NCBI GenBank assembly: GCA_963715045.1
Contig: CAVQRC010000020.1
Location: 61,896-125,895, forward strand
DNA length: 64,000 nt
Reading direction: 5' to 3'
From: CAVQRC01 sp963715045
GTDB lineage: Bacteria; Planctomycetota; Planctomycetia; Pirellulales; Lacipirellulaceae
Position 1 is the first letter of the stretch; each line of letters begins with the position of its first letter. The notes beneath the pieces were generated by a model. The model was given only the letters and a program-made list of their open reading frames with translations. It made no database searches and had not been told where the DNA came from. Shown in pieces: positions 1-11,376 of the stretch. A program made the position numbers and the translations under genes.

Positions 1-819
1 GACGGCGGCCTGTCTGTGGGCGACGCCGAGTTGGAACCGCAAGTCGTTAGGACTCAGATCGACACGGAACAACTCTTCCCGACTGTGCCGAGTGAAGTGT
101 CCCCCGATTCGCCTGCACCGGCCTCCGACGTGAGCCTTGCTCGCGACGACGAGGGCGCAGGCGGCGGGATTACAGCCCCACTTACTGGCGATGCAAACTT
201 GGACAACAAGGTCGACCGCATCGATTTCGCTCACTGGGACAGAGGATTTGGGACGGCCGACTCTGCGGTGCTTAGCGACGGCGACTTCGACAGCGATGGC
301 GATGTTGACGGGGATGATTTCCTGCTCTGGCAGGCGAACTACGGAGCCGTGCTGGAGACTCCGCAAGAGTTCCTGGCGGCGGCAACCGCAGGTGCCGTAG
401 CGGTCGCGGAGGTTCGGGTTGAAAAAGACGCTGGCCAGTCGGTGATTGAAGCCGAGGCCGAGTTCGTTGCGACCCAACTCATTGTTGTCGAACAGATCAA
501 GACCGGCACGCGAGTCGCTGACTTTCGGCAGCTTCTACCAGACGCTTCGATAAACGTTGGTTCGGAGTTGTTGGAATTGACGGTCACGCCCCCAACAACG
601 TCCTCGGATTCCGGCGAACCAGGTTCGCCTGGAGAGGAAACCGGCCGGCCTGGGCTGGTGCTCGACGAAGCATTCGCCACGATCGACCAGCAATACAATT
701 CTGAGGCACGTTCGAACGCTCACCGCTCGAGTCCCCTGCGCCGATTCGAAGCGGATCGAATCGCGATCGTGCTTGCACAATCGCTGGACAGCGACACGTT
801 CGCACGGCGTCTCCGCTGA
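1..819 (+). CDS. Dockerin-domain secreted protein, C-terminal part (5' end outside window)
   Basis: The reading frame is open from the first base, so the true start lies upstream. A GTG at position 16 is the first possible start inside the window but is probably internal. Around residues 58-110 there are two dockerin-like calcium-binding segments (GDANLDNKVDRIDF, then GDFDSDGDVDGDDFLLWQ), each with regularly spaced Asp/Asn. In planctomycetes such modules sit in large exported proteins; they are related to cellulosomal dockerins, but a cohesin partner is rarely known. The rest is acidic and low in complexity, and no enzymatic domain is visible. A PEP-CTERM tail like that of the gene ending at 23350 is absent. 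Confidence 0.7.
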   Translation, partial: DGGLSVGDAELEPQVVRTQIDTEQLFPTVPSEVSPDSPAPASDVSLARDDEGAGGGITAPLTGDANLDNKVDRIDFAHWDRGFGTADSAVLSDGDFDSDGDVDGDDFLLWQANYGAVLETPQEFLAAATAGAVAVAEVRVEKDAGQSVIEAEAEFVATQLIVVEQIKTGTRVADFRQLLPDASINVGSELLELTVTPPTTSSDSGEPGSPGEETGRPGLVLDEAFATIDQQYNSEARSNAHRSSPLRRFEADRIAIVLAQSLDSDTFARRLR

Positions 820-1188
820 CACTCCAAACGGAAGCCGATTTGCGAATCGGTGGCTGAAAAACGGCGGCGATGTCCGTTTGTCTGAGGTGATCTCGGCCAC
901 GAAGTAGAGGACGGGTCGTTTTGATCTCCCTGCAGCGATTGGTCCCGGCGATCCGACAATCCGATTGCATTCGTGGCCCGAAAAGTCACAATGAGCGGGC
1001 GTTGGAGCGCCGCCGCCGGCTGGGCACTCGGTTTTTCAAACCGTCTGCGGCAGGCATGTGCGACCACTCAAGCAACTCTTCATCCAGATCCGAACCGCAC
1101 TTACTGCAGAGCACGAGACTGCGGAACATGAAACTGCGGGGCGGCAACGACTGTCAAATTTCTTGCTTCCACGAGGGAATCCGGGCCA
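820..1188. other. Intergenic region upstream of uraH
   Basis: This 369-bp stretch holds no gene I can support. One open frame crosses it from 921 but is Arg/Ser-rich and resembles no family. A weak GAGGGA-like ribosome site lies about 12 bases before the uraH start. No terminator hairpin with a T-run is evident. Confidence 0.4.
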
Positions 1189-1542
1189 ATGACTGCCGCA
1201 CCGGGCATCACGACACACGTACTCGACACGAGCCTTGGCCGTCCCGCGGTCGGTGTATTCGTCGTGCTCGAACACTATGTCGATACAGAACGCAACTGGC
1301 ATACGATTGCTGAAGGAAAATCGGATGCTAAGGGTCGCGTCGACGACCTGCTCCCGGCGAAGTCCCTTGAAGAAGGGCTGTACCGGATTACGTTCGACAC
1401 CGATGCGTACTTTGGCGACCGCGAAGTCGAAACGTTTTACCCATCGATTTCCGTCAACTTTCAGGTCGCTGATCCAAAGCAGCACCATCACGTGCCGTTG
1501 CTGCTCAGCCCTTACGGTTATACGACGTATCGAGGTGGTTGA
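1189..1542 (+). CDS. uraH: 5-hydroxyisourate hydrolase (transthyretin-like)
   Basis: Hydrolyses 5-hydroxyisourate, the product of urate oxidation, to OHCU on the way to allantoin. The 117-residue length is typical. The N-terminal motif THVLDTSLGRPA carries the conserved His, and the protein ends in YRGG where the family signature is YRGS, a conservative change at the last residue. There is no signal peptide, so it is cytosolic. It is convergent with the adenine deaminase gene, 40 bp away. No urate oxidase or OHCU decarboxylase is visible in the window, so the rest of the pathway must lie elsewhere. Identification is firm from the motifs at both ends. Confidence 0.9.
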   Translation: MTAAPGITTHVLDTSLGRPAVGVFVVLEHYVDTERNWHTIAEGKSDAKGRVDDLLPAKSLEEGLYRITFDTDAYFGDREVETFYPSISVNFQVADPKQHHHVPLLLSPYGYTTYRGG

Positions 1543-1582
1543 CCCAACTGGCGTGGGCGAGCCATGGTCGTCGCGAGTTGGA

Positions 1583-3211
1583 TCAGTCGCATAACGGCAC
1601 GAACTGAAATTTCTCGCCGTCGAAAAGTCCCAGATCACTGAGCTTCAGTGAAGGGATCACGAGCAATGCCATGAACGAGAGCGTCATGAATGGCGCTCTG
1701 AGCTTTGAACCGAGCCGCTTTACTTCTTGGTCCAGCTTTCCGTAGCTGGTGGCTACTTCCTCGCAGGTGCCCGTCGCCATCAGCCCCGCGACGGGTAACG
1801 GCAACACCAGACGCGTCGGTCCCGCGGCGACCGCGAGGCCACCGCCGGCAGAGGAGACGAGGTTGACGGCCTCGCAGATCGCCTCCTCCGTGACACCGAC
1901 GGCGATAATGTTGTGCGAGTCGTGCGCGACCGAAGAGGCCATCGCTCCCTGCTGCAGACCGAAGTTCTTCGCGAAACCGATTGCCGGAGTCGCCTGACGG
2001 TATCGATTCACAACCACGATCTTCAAAATGTCGCGATCCGGATCGCTCACGAATTTTCGCTCGACGATTCGGGGCCGGACGCGGAGGCAGTTGGTCACGA
2101 GCTGGCCGTCGATCGCTTCGATGACGCGGAGGTTGCCGGGGCTGGCGGCGATCGCAAACTCTTCCGGGGACCAGGTACGCCCCACGAACTGATTGACCAC
2201 TTCCGGTTCAATACGGGGGATCGTTGTTTTCCCATCGTGAGATACGAGCTGCCCATCGATCCAGGTCCGACGGACGTGGAAATCCGTCAGCGAATCGACT
2301 TCGATGAGATCCGCAGGATCGCCCTCGCGTAGCAGCCCCACGTCCAGCCCATAGTGTTCGACCGGATTGACGCAGGCGGCGCGAAGGGCGTCGAACAGGT
2401 CGACGCCGCCGGCAACGGCCCTGCGGACAAGACTGTTGATATGCCCTTCCAGCAGTTCGTCGGGATGCTTGTCATCACTGCAGAGCATCGTTGCCTGCGG
2501 ATACTCGGTCAACAGCGACGACAACGCAGCGAAATTGCGGGCGGCCGATCCTTCGCGGATGGAGATTTTTCCGCCAGCGGCCAGCTTGTCGAGTGCTTCC
2601 TCCCTGGTGAAGCATTCGTGGTCGGTAGACGGTCCGGCAGCGATGTACCGCGCGGCATCCTCGCCGCGGAGTCCCGGGGCGTGGCCGTCAATCGGCTTGC
2701 CACGCTGCCTGGCAGCGGAAATCTTCGCCAGCACTTCCCGGTCGCCGTGCAAAACGCCCGGGAAGTTCATCATTTCGCTGAGATAAAGGATCCGTGGGTC
2801 ATCCAGCAAGTCGCCAACTTCGTCGACCGAGATCGTCGCGCCTGCCGTTTCGAAGGATGTGGCGGGGACGCACGACGGGGCCCCGAAATAGAACTTGAAG
2901 GGTACTTGTGCCGCATTGTCGAGCATGTAGTCTACGCCCGACCTGCCCAGCACATTGCCGATTTCGTGAGGATCGGAAACCGTCGCAACGGTACCGTGTC
3001 GCACGGCAGCGCGGGCGAATTCACTCGGCACCAGCATCGAACTTTCGATGTGCACATGGGCATCGACAAAGCCCGGCAGCAGGAATCCACCTCCCGCATC
3101 GGCGACGGGATCGACGCTGGCGATGACGCCGTCCTGGATCTTGATCTCCGCGGGAATCACTTGGCGTTGGAAGACGTCTACCAGCTTACCGCGTATCGAG
3201 AACCCGGGCAT
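1583..3211 (-). CDS. ade: Adenine deaminase
   Basis: Deaminates adenine to hypoxanthine, feeding purine salvage (hpt at 27725) or breakdown. It is an amidohydrolase-superfamily protein. The metal-binding motif DAHVHIESSM lies near residue 50, followed by VSDPHEIGNV, DGHAPG and the late DSHNI motif (AHDSHNIIAVG) typical of microbial adenine deaminase. I chose the ATG at 3211 because AGGAAG lies five bases upstream and it starts just after the mmsA stop; a start at 3244 would overlap mmsA by 25 bp. This gives 542 residues, near the family's usual length. It probably shares an operon with mmsA upstream. Confidence 0.93.
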   Translation of the reverse strand: MPGFSIRGKLVDVFQRQVIPAEIKIQDGVIASVDPVADAGGGFLLPGFVDAHVHIESSMLVPSEFARAAVRHGTVATVSDPHEIGNVLGRSGVDYMLDNAAQVPFKFYFGAPSCVPATSFETAGATISVDEVGDLLDDPRILYLSEMMNFPGVLHGDREVLAKISAARQRGKPIDGHAPGLRGEDAARYIAAGPSTDHECFTREEALDKLAAGGKISIREGSAARNFAALSSLLTEYPQATMLCSDDKHPDELLEGHINSLVRRAVAGGVDLFDALRAACVNPVEHYGLDVGLLREGDPADLIEVDSLTDFHVRRTWIDGQLVSHDGKTTIPRIEPEVVNQFVGRTWSPEEFAIAASPGNLRVIEAIDGQLVTNCLRVRPRIVERKFVSDPDRDILKIVVVNRYRQATPAIGFAKNFGLQQGAMASSVAHDSHNIIAVGVTEEAICEAVNLVSSAGGGLAVAAGPTRLVLPLPVAGLMATGTCEEVATSYGKLDQEVKRLGSKLRAPFMTLSFMALLVIPSLKLSDLGLFDGEKFQFVPLCD

Positions 3212-3219
3212 GAATCTTC

Positions 3220-4746
<1,527 letters not shown>

Positions 4747-5019
4747 CGATTCTCCACAAGACAATGGGACTAGCTGAAATCAACCACCGCGACCGGGCCC
4801 TTGCCAAGAACGATCCAGCTTGGGGCGATTCGGCATTGGACCAAATTCGTGCGGACAGGTCGAGGTGCCGTTTGCACGCGCCGTCGCCCTGGCACGGTTC
4901 GTTGGCCAAGAGAGGGCCAGCCGGGCTACGCCCTGGGGTCGGCGAAGATTATGCTATCCCGGATCAGTGCGAGTTCAACGTGCCGCCGTAGCGCCCGTGA
5001 TCATTCGGAGATACCACGC

Positions 5020-5889
5020 ATGCCACGTACCATCCGCGGTGGACTGATTCAAGCCACGCTCTGCGAACCAGCAACTTCCCCGGTCGCCAAGATCAAACAA
5101 GCGATGATTGACAAGCATGTCGGGTTGATTGCCGATGCTGCGGAGCAGGGGGCCCAGGTCGTTTGTCTGCAGGAATTGTTCTACGGTCCCTACTTCTGTG
5201 CCGAGCAGGATGCGAAGTGGTATGAGCTGACCGAATCGATTCCCGCAGGCCCAACTACCCGCCTCATGCAGCAACTAGCCAAGCGACACGAAATGGTTCT
5301 CGTGGTACCCATCTATGAGGAAGATCTGACCGGCGTCTACTACAACTCGGTGGCAGTGATCGACGCGGATGGCAGCTACCTGGGGAAGTTCCGCAAAATG
5401 CACATCCCGCATTGCGCTCCCGGGTTCTGGGAAAAGTTCTATTTCAAACCGGGGAATCTCGGGTACCCGGTGTTCAAGACGCGCGTGGGCAGCGTGGGCG
5501 CTTACATCTGCTACGATCGCCACTTTCCGGAGGGCGCGCGGTGCCTGGCACTCAACGGCGCCGAGATCGTGTTCAATCCGTCGGCCACTGTCGCCGGACT
5601 CAGCGAGTATCTGTGGAAACTGGAACAACCGGCCCATGCCGTGGCGAATCAGTTTTTCGTCGGTGCCATCAACCGTCCCGGTTTCGAAGAGCCGTGGCGG
5701 ATCGGGGAATTCTACGGCAGCAGTTATTTCTGCGATCCGCGTGGTCAAATCATCGCCGAAGCTCCGCGAAGCGGTGACGCGATCATCGTCACCGATCTCG
5801 ATCTCGATTCGATTCGCGAGGTCAGAAACACGTGGCAATTCCTCCGCGATCGCCGACCCGAAACCTACGGCCAGATCGTCGAGTTGTGA
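5020..5889 (+). CDS. Beta-ureidopropionase / N-carbamoyl amidohydrolase (nitrilase superfamily)
   Basis: Predicted to hydrolyse an N-carbamoyl compound to the amine, CO2 and ammonia. The nitrilase triad is visible: Glu in CLQELFYGPYF, Lys in GKFRKMHIP and Cys in GAYICYDRHFPEG. The start at 5020 is the ATG after GGAG (5007-5010) and gives 289 residues, the family length. An open frame continues upstream but is not family-like. The sequence alone cannot fully separate beta-ureidopropionase from N-carbamoylputrescine amidase. Its neighbours (mmsA, an AGXT2-like transaminase and preA) favour N-carbamoyl-beta-alanine, the third step of reductive pyrimidine degradation. No dihydropyrimidinase lies in the window. 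Confidence 0.85.
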   Translation: MPRTIRGGLIQATLCEPATSPVAKIKQAMIDKHVGLIADAAEQGAQVVCLQELFYGPYFCAEQDAKWYELTESIPAGPTTRLMQQLAKRHEMVLVVPIYEEDLTGVYYNSVAVIDADGSYLGKFRKMHIPHCAPGFWEKFYFKPGNLGYPVFKTRVGSVGAYICYDRHFPEGARCLALNGAEIVFNPSATVAGLSEYLWKLEQPAHAVANQFFVGAINRPGFEEPWRIGEFYGSSYFCDPRGQIIAEAPRSGDAIIVTDLDLDSIREVRNTWQFLRDRRPETYGQIVEL

Positions 5890-5997
5890 TCCGCCCCAGT
5901 GCCGCCGACGCCTGCGTACTCCCCGCCCAATCGATCGCGAGCCGCGGATCATCTCGGCCGCCCTCGCGACGAACAGGGTGAGAACAGGAGGATTGAA

Positions 5998-6165
5998 TGA
6001 ATGTCGATAAAATGCTTGAGAACCTAATCCCAGAACCTGAGTAGACGCGTCCCACGGCCGGGAAACTCGGTTGCTGATAAGAACCAGTTGCGGGATCGGC
6101 TCTTGAGAACCTATCCAGAAACCTCGAGGAGCGTGGGACAAGTTCACGAACGTTGTGGGACAGGT
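5998..6165. repeat. Dispersed intergenic repeat, copy A
   Basis: This 317-bp intergenic gap holds a copy of a repeat seen again at 28702-28758 and 34625-34740. Shared blocks include GCGTCCCACGGCCGGGAAA and GGGATCGGCTCT. The copy is the longest of the three and is followed by GTGGGACA-type words at 6133-6140 and 6155-6162. No reading frame or promoter is obvious in it. It sits between the amidohydrolase and the aminotransferase genes. Confidence 0.6.
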
Positions 6166-6206
6166 AACACGTTCAACCCGCTCGCCTGACAACCCCGGGC
6201 CCTGCC

Positions 6207-7580
6207 ATGTCGATCGATCAGAAACCGGCCCTCGAGCTTCCGGTCACGAGTCACCAACCGCTTCCCTATGACGGACCGACAAAGGAAGAGGTCATCGCGC
6301 TCCGGTCGCAGTACGTTTCGCCGGGTGTGATCACCTACTACCGAGAACCGCTGCTCGTGGTCGAAGGCCACATGCAGTATGTGTGGGATGAACGGGGTAC
6401 TCGCTACCTCGATGCCTTTGCCGGCATCGTCACGATCAGCGTCGGCCATTGCCATCCCCATGTCGCCAGCCGGGTACGTGAGCAGGTCGGCAAGCTGCAG
6501 CACACGACAACGATTTATCTGCACCCGACCATCGGACAATTCGCGGCCCGCCTGGCCGAGAAGATGCCGCCTGGGCTCGACAAGACCTACTTCACCAACA
6601 GTGGCAGCGAGGCCAACGAAGTCGCGATCCTCTCGGCCCGGGAGTACACGGGCAACCACGACGTGATTGCCCTGAGAAACGCCTACCATGGCGGCACGAG
6701 CGCTGCCATGGGCCTGACCGCTCACGGGACCTGGAAGTTCAAGACCAACCCGCCACAGGGAATCCATCACACGCATGCCGCATATTGCTATCGCTGCCCC
6801 TACGGACTTGAGTATCCGAGTTGCGAGTTGAAGTGCGCTTACGACCTGCGGGATGTCATTCGTTATCAGACTTCTGGCGAAGTCGCCTGTTTCATCGGTG
6901 AGCCCATCCAAGGCGTAGGGGGTGCGGTCACGCCTCCGAAAGAGTACTTCGAGATCGTGTACGACATCGTTCGCGAGCACGGCGGGCTGTGCATTGCCGA
7001 TGAGGTTCAGGGTGGCTTTGGCCGCACCGGAGAACACTATTGGTCGCATCAGAATTGGGGTGTCGTCCCTGATATCGTCACGATGGCGAAGGGCATCGGC
7101 AACGGTGCCCCTCTGGCCGCGATGACCACGACTGCAGACATTGCCGAGATGATGACCCGCCGCATCCATTTCAACACTTATGGCGGAAATCCCGTCAGCA
7201 TGACCGCCGGCCTGGCCACCCTGGAGGTCATTGACGAAGAAGGCATTCAGCAGAATGCGCGAGAGGTCGGCGGCGATCTCAAGCAACAACTGCTGGCGCT
7301 TGCCGACAAGCACCCGCTCATCGGTGAAGTACGAGGACTGGGGCTGATGCTCGGAATAGAACTCGTGCGGGATCGCCACACGAAAGAGCCGGCAACTACG
7401 GAAGCGGCCGACGTGCTGGAGAAGGCCAAACAACGCGGTCTGCTCCTCGGCAAGGGTGGGCTCTACGGCAACACCCTGCGGATCAAGCCGCCGATGTGCA
7501 TCTCGCGCGACGACGCGACCTTTATTGCGGCGTGCCTCGACGAAGTCCTTGGCGAGATCCAGGAGAAGCGCAATGACTGA
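6207..7580 (+). CDS. AGXT2-like class III aminotransferase
   Basis: A pyridoxal-phosphate fold-type I class III transaminase of 457 residues. Visible motifs are TNSGSEANE, the YHGGT segment, the Asp of CIADEVQGGFGRTG and the PLP lysine in TMAKGIGNGAPL. The closest named group I recognise is alanine-glyoxylate aminotransferase 2 and related omega-amino acid transaminases, which act on beta-alanine or aminoisobutyrate. An insert with several Cys (YCYRCPYGLEYPSCELKC, around residue 192) is characteristic of this group. It overlaps preA by 8 bp and is probably cotranscribed with it. It supplies the step from beta-alanine to malonate semialdehyde, the substrate of MmsA. Confidence 0.88.
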   Translation: MSIDQKPALELPVTSHQPLPYDGPTKEEVIALRSQYVSPGVITYYREPLLVVEGHMQYVWDERGTRYLDAFAGIVTISVGHCHPHVASRVREQVGKLQHTTTIYLHPTIGQFAARLAEKMPPGLDKTYFTNSGSEANEVAILSAREYTGNHDVIALRNAYHGGTSAAMGLTAHGTWKFKTNPPQGIHHTHAAYCYRCPYGLEYPSCELKCAYDLRDVIRYQTSGEVACFIGEPIQGVGGAVTPPKEYFEIVYDIVREHGGLCIADEVQGGFGRTGEHYWSHQNWGVVPDIVTMAKGIGNGAPLAAMTTTADIAEMMTRRIHFNTYGGNPVSMTAGLATLEVIDEEGIQQNAREVGGDLKQQLLALADKHPLIGEVRGLGLMLGIELVRDRHTKEPATTEAADVLEKAKQRGLLLGKGGLYGNTLRIKPPMCISRDDATFIAACLDEVLGEIQEKRND

Positions 7581-8704
7581 CCTGAGCGTGACAGTCGACG
7601 GACTCAAACTGCCCAACCCGTTTGTGATCGGTTCGGGCCCCCCCGGTACGAACGCCAATGTGATTGGCAAAGCCTTTGACGAGGGGTGGGGGGCCGTGAT
7701 CTGCAAGACGGTCAGCCTCGAGGCTGACAAAGTGATCAACGTGCAGCCGCGCTACGGCCGGCTTCGCGCCCGCGAATCGAACGAGATCATCGGCTGGGAA
7801 AACATCGAATTGATCAGCGACCGGCCGTTCGCAACCTGGATTGATGAATTCAAACAAGTCAAAGACGCGTACCCCGAACGGATCCTGATCGCTTCGATCA
7901 TGGAAGAGTATCGCAAAGATGCCTGGGTCGAGATCGTCGAACGCTGCCAGGCAGCGGGAGTCGATGCGTTCGAGCTGAACTTCTCCTGCCCTCACGGCCT
8001 GCCGGAGCGGAAGATGGGGTCGGCGATGGGAGAAGATCCGCAGATTCTCGCGGAGGTCGCCGGCTGGGTCATGTCGGCTGCCAAGGTCCCCGTCTGGGCC
8101 AAGATGACGCCCAACGTCACGCGGATTGAAGAACCGGCCCGGGCCGCCCTCCACGCCGGTTGCCACGGGCTCAGCGCGATCAATACGATCCGCAGCGTGA
8201 TTGGTGTCAATCTCGAGACACTTCGCCCGGAGCCGACGATCGAGGGCTACACCACCCCCGGCGGCTATTCCTGTCAGGCCGTGATGCCGGTTGCCCTGCG
8301 GATGTGTATGGAGATCGCGACCGTCATTCGCGACGAATACCCGGGACGCACGCTGAGTGGAATCGGCGGCGTCGAAACCGGAAACGACGCGGCCCAGTTC
8401 ATTCTGCTGGGCTGCGATACCGTTCAGGTCTGCACCGGCGTGATGAAGCGGGGCTATCGCCTCGTCCACCAGATGTGTGACGAGCTGGCGGCGTTCATGG
8501 AGAAGCACAGGCTTCGATTCGGTCGCCCAGTTTCGCGGACACAGTCTGCCGTTCTTTACGACCCATTCCGAGCTGGTGCGAATGCAGGCAGCAGCCCGGG
8601 TCGCCCGGCAGGCCGAAAAAGAGGCTCACCAGCTCGTCCGCGACGACGCCCAGTGGACCGGCGAAGAATTCGTCCAGCAGAGCGACGCCCTCGCCCGCGG
8701 CTGA
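7573..8704 (+). CDS. preA: Dihydropyrimidine dehydrogenase catalytic subunit PreA-like (frameshift near 8509)
   Basis: An FMN-dependent TIM-barrel enzyme predicted to reduce uracil and thymine to dihydropyrimidines. It shows GSGPPGTNANV near the start, the active-site loop NFSCPHGLPERKMG, AKMTPNV, SGIGGVETGNDA and the CTGVM phosphate loop. AGGAG seven bases before 7573 sets the start. After EKH at 8508 the family-like frame shifts by one: dropping the A at 8509 restores GFDSVAQFRGHSLPFF and runs to the stop at 8704, giving about 376 residues. The C-terminal ferredoxin domain of E. coli PreA is absent (no Cys clusters), and no preT is adjacent, so its electron donor is unknown. The shift may be a sequencing error or a real lesion. 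Confidence 0.87.
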
Positions 8705-8887
8705 GCCTCCGAGCCCGGATCCAGGTCCCGGTGCCAAAGCTCTTGCAGAATTGGGCGTTCGTCGAAGTTTTCGTGCGTAATCTGGCCCGAGAAACTTGCA
8801 CTTGAGGACCAATTGCCTTACCTTTCCACCCCCTGTTCAAGCTCGCGATGTTTTGATTTCCATGATTTTCATCCGAGAGAGACTGCC

Positions 8888-9695
8888 ATGCCATCCAGAT
8901 TGCTCGGTTCGCTGCTGATCGTTTTCTGCACCTCGGGCCTGGGGACGGGCCTGGGGACCGCGATCGCCGGGATTGAACTGGTTCCCATCCAGCTTTCGAT
9001 TGCGACCGATCCCTCCGTTGGGCCGTATTTCGTCGGAGACACCATCACGTTCACCGTCAGCATGCCATTGGTCAATCCCGATGGATCGCTGTTCAGTTCT
9101 GATGTATGTTCGATTGATTTAGCTGGTAGCGGCGGTGGCGAAGTCGTTGTTCGCAGTCGCCAGTGCCGGCTTGGGCTTTCTTTAACTCGGCGGAGATTCA
9201 GGTCACAGGCAACGTCAGTGTCGAGGTCAACAATCTGGCTCAGTTCGACGGATCGCCACTTGGTTCGATAGACCTGTCCGATGATCCCAACCCCGTCGCT
9301 GACCTGGTCGACGGGTGACGGATCTGATCTCTGGAGCAGACTTCACCCTTCGGGGGCGATCTGTTCGAGTTAGTGGTTCAACCTCTGGGGCCCGGTCCCA
9401 TCACGATAGATGGGGCCGACGACGGTTTTTACGAAGTGTTCCTTGTTTTCGCACCAACGATTGCACCAGTTCCAGCACCGAGAGGTAAGCCGTGCTGAGT
9501 CAAGCTGTCGCCGGTCCTCCCGCAGCAATCGTGATCAACGTCGAGGAACGCTCGCAGGTCATCCCCGAGCCGCTGGCCCTCATCGTGTGGTCGTTCCTGG
9601 GCTTGACGGTGGTGGGAGTCGGGACGCCGCCATCGTCGTTTTTCTGCCGGCAGCAGGCGGTAGCACACCGCTTCCGCTACGGCATCGAAGTGTGA
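8888..9695 (+). pseudogene. PEP-CTERM secreted protein, frameshifted remnant
   Basis: The ATG at 8888 opens a signal-peptide-like start (MPSRLLGSLLIVFCTSGL). The first frame becomes Arg-rich after about 9120. Family-like sequence then resumes in another frame near 9175 (NSAEIQVTGNVSVEVNNL), changes again after 9318, and ends in the frame holding VIPEPLALIVWSFLGLTVVG, a PEP-CTERM sorting signal lacking the usual basic tail. Joining the pieces gives an exported protein of about 260 residues with at least three frame changes. That many makes a true pseudogene more likely than for the single-hit genes, though base errors are possible. No function beyond surface sorting can be read. Confidence 0.6.
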
Positions 9696-9995
9696 GCGGC
9701 GGCCCTCGGTCGAGAGCGGGGCCGCCTCGGCTCCACGTCTGCCCCGCCGTTGCGGCCAACCTGGCACTCGTCTCCGGTCCGTTCGCGATCGCGAACCGAT
9801 ATTTCACGTCGATCGGCTCTGGCAAACTGCGGCGAGTTTGTCGATCAAGGCCAGTTTGACGAAAGTATCGACTCTGCCGCCGCCGATATCTCTTTCACCA
9901 ACGGCTGGGATCAACCGCGGCAGAGGGAAGCGGGCCGTCGCTACCGTTGCTGCGAGCCCCGCTTGCCTGATGGTTTATGCCTCGAGGAATGAGCA
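9696..9995. other. Intergenic region with no recognised feature
   Basis: About 300 bp between the broken PEP-CTERM gene and the barrel protein gene. Open frames here have no start context or family resemblance. It probably contains the promoter for 9996. Confidence 0.35.
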
Positions 9996-11312
9996 ATGAA
10001 CACCTCTTTGAACGCCAGTCGACGACTGCTAGCTTGGGCCACCGTGGCGACAATCTGCTTGCACCTCGCGTTCGACCAAAACGCCTCAGCACAACAACAG
10101 CAACGGCAGCCTACCAGCCGACCGCGGCAGGCCGTCCAGCGAGCCACGCCGCCACGGGGTGTGGGCTCCGACCCGCATCAGGTGGCCGAGGTGACTTTTA
10201 ACGCGAGCAACGCCCACACGTGGCAGGGACGTGCCGGCAGCGGACTTGCCCGGCAGCGGTATGGCTCGACACCCCGCCTGTCGCAGAACGCCAGCCGTAT
10301 CTACGACGGAAACGTCGGCACGCCGCCGATGTCCGAGTATGTGGTCGAACAGGACGGGCCCTACGATGGAGAGGTCGTCTATGAAGACGGCGTGGTGCCG
10401 CACGCCGGTTGCAGCGACTGTGGCGACGCCGCCTGCGACGTCTGCGACTCCTGCGGCAGTTGCGAGAGCTGCGCCGTCGACTGCCCGACCTGCTGTCGCG
10501 TTTCGCATTGCGACACCGGCTGCAATGACTGTGTTCCGCTGTGTCTGCCGAGATTGCGGTATCTGGACGTCTTCGTCGGAGTGCACGGATTCAAAGGGCC
10601 TCGCGACGACGGCATCCGGAGCAATTTCGGTTTTCAAGAGGGGTTCAACATCGCCGGACGGGCCCCCCTGCTCGGCCGAGGAGGCGTCGCCTACCAGTTT
10701 GGCTATCAGGCCGTACAGAGCCAGCTCAGCGGGGACCTCGTCAGCAGTACGATTCGGCGACAGAATTTCGTGACCGCGGGACTGTTTCGTCGCACAGGCG
10801 TCGGCGTTCAGGGCGGAGTCGTATTCGACTACCTCGATGACGACTACGGTCTGGACAACGACTTCACCCAGATTCGAGCCGAGGTCAGCCTGCTTGGTCC
10901 ACGCTGCGGCGAATTCGGATTCTGGACGGCGCTCCGCGTCAGTGATCGAAAGCAGGTGAATACCAACGTCTTCTCACAGCCGATCAATCAGTACGCGTTC
11001 TTTTACCGCCGGCACTTCGAGCACTGTGGTGAAGGTCGCATCTGGGGAGGTTTCACAGAAAACCGGGATGGACTCGTGGGCGGCGACTTTCTCGTCCCGC
11101 TCGGTAGCGAGGCGTCGCTGTCGACGTCCTTCAACTACCTGGTCCCGCGGCTGAACGATCCCCCGTTGGGCGTACAGCAGGAGGCCTGGAACCTGGGTAT
11201 CAGCCTGGTGTGGTACCCGCGACGAGACGCCCGCTCCTCACATAGCAGCCCCTACCGTCCACTGTTCAACGTTGCCGACAACGGCACGATGTTCCTGGAC
11301 CAGTCATTCTAG
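9996..11312 (+). CDS. Cys-rich outer-membrane beta-barrel protein of planctomycete type
   Basis: A 438-residue protein with a signal peptide (cleavage likely after NASAQ), a Gln/Arg-rich linker, and a segment around residues 138-185 with about 19 Cys in paired spacing (CSDCGDAACDVCDSCGSC and following). From about residue 188 a region of alternating amphipathic strands follows (RYLDVFVGVHGF onward), ending in Phe as outer-membrane barrels often do. It resembles a planctomycete family of uncharacterised barrel proteins (DUF6666-like, from memory). The Cys block could be disulfide-bonded or bind metal. The start was chosen as the ATG directly before the signal peptide. Function unknown; surface location inferred. 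Confidence 0.7.
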   Translation: MNTSLNASRRLLAWATVATICLHLAFDQNASAQQQQRQPTSRPRQAVQRATPPRGVGSDPHQVAEVTFNASNAHTWQGRAGSGLARQRYGSTPRLSQNASRIYDGNVGTPPMSEYVVEQDGPYDGEVVYEDGVVPHAGCSDCGDAACDVCDSCGSCESCAVDCPTCCRVSHCDTGCNDCVPLCLPRLRYLDVFVGVHGFKGPRDDGIRSNFGFQEGFNIAGRAPLLGRGGVAYQFGYQAVQSQLSGDLVSSTIRRQNFVTAGLFRRTGVGVQGGVVFDYLDDDYGLDNDFTQIRAEVSLLGPRCGEFGFWTALRVSDRKQVNTNVFSQPINQYAFFYRRHFEHCGEGRIWGGFTENRDGLVGGDFLVPLGSEASLSTSFNYLVPRLNDPPLGVQQEAWNLGISLVWYPRRDARSSHSSPYRPLFNVADNGTMFLDQSF

Positions 11313-11376
11313 AATTCGAGCCCCAAGAGAAGGGCTCGCAGATGCGTCGAAGGCCGTGGTATCAGGGGGGAAACGG

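Noticed and set aside
921..1313. A 130-residue gene before uraH
   Set aside because: Overlaps the uraH start, is Arg/Ser-rich and has no start context.
6144..7739. A 531-residue frame antisense to the aminotransferase
   Set aside because: Shadow of a well-recognised gene in GC-rich DNA.
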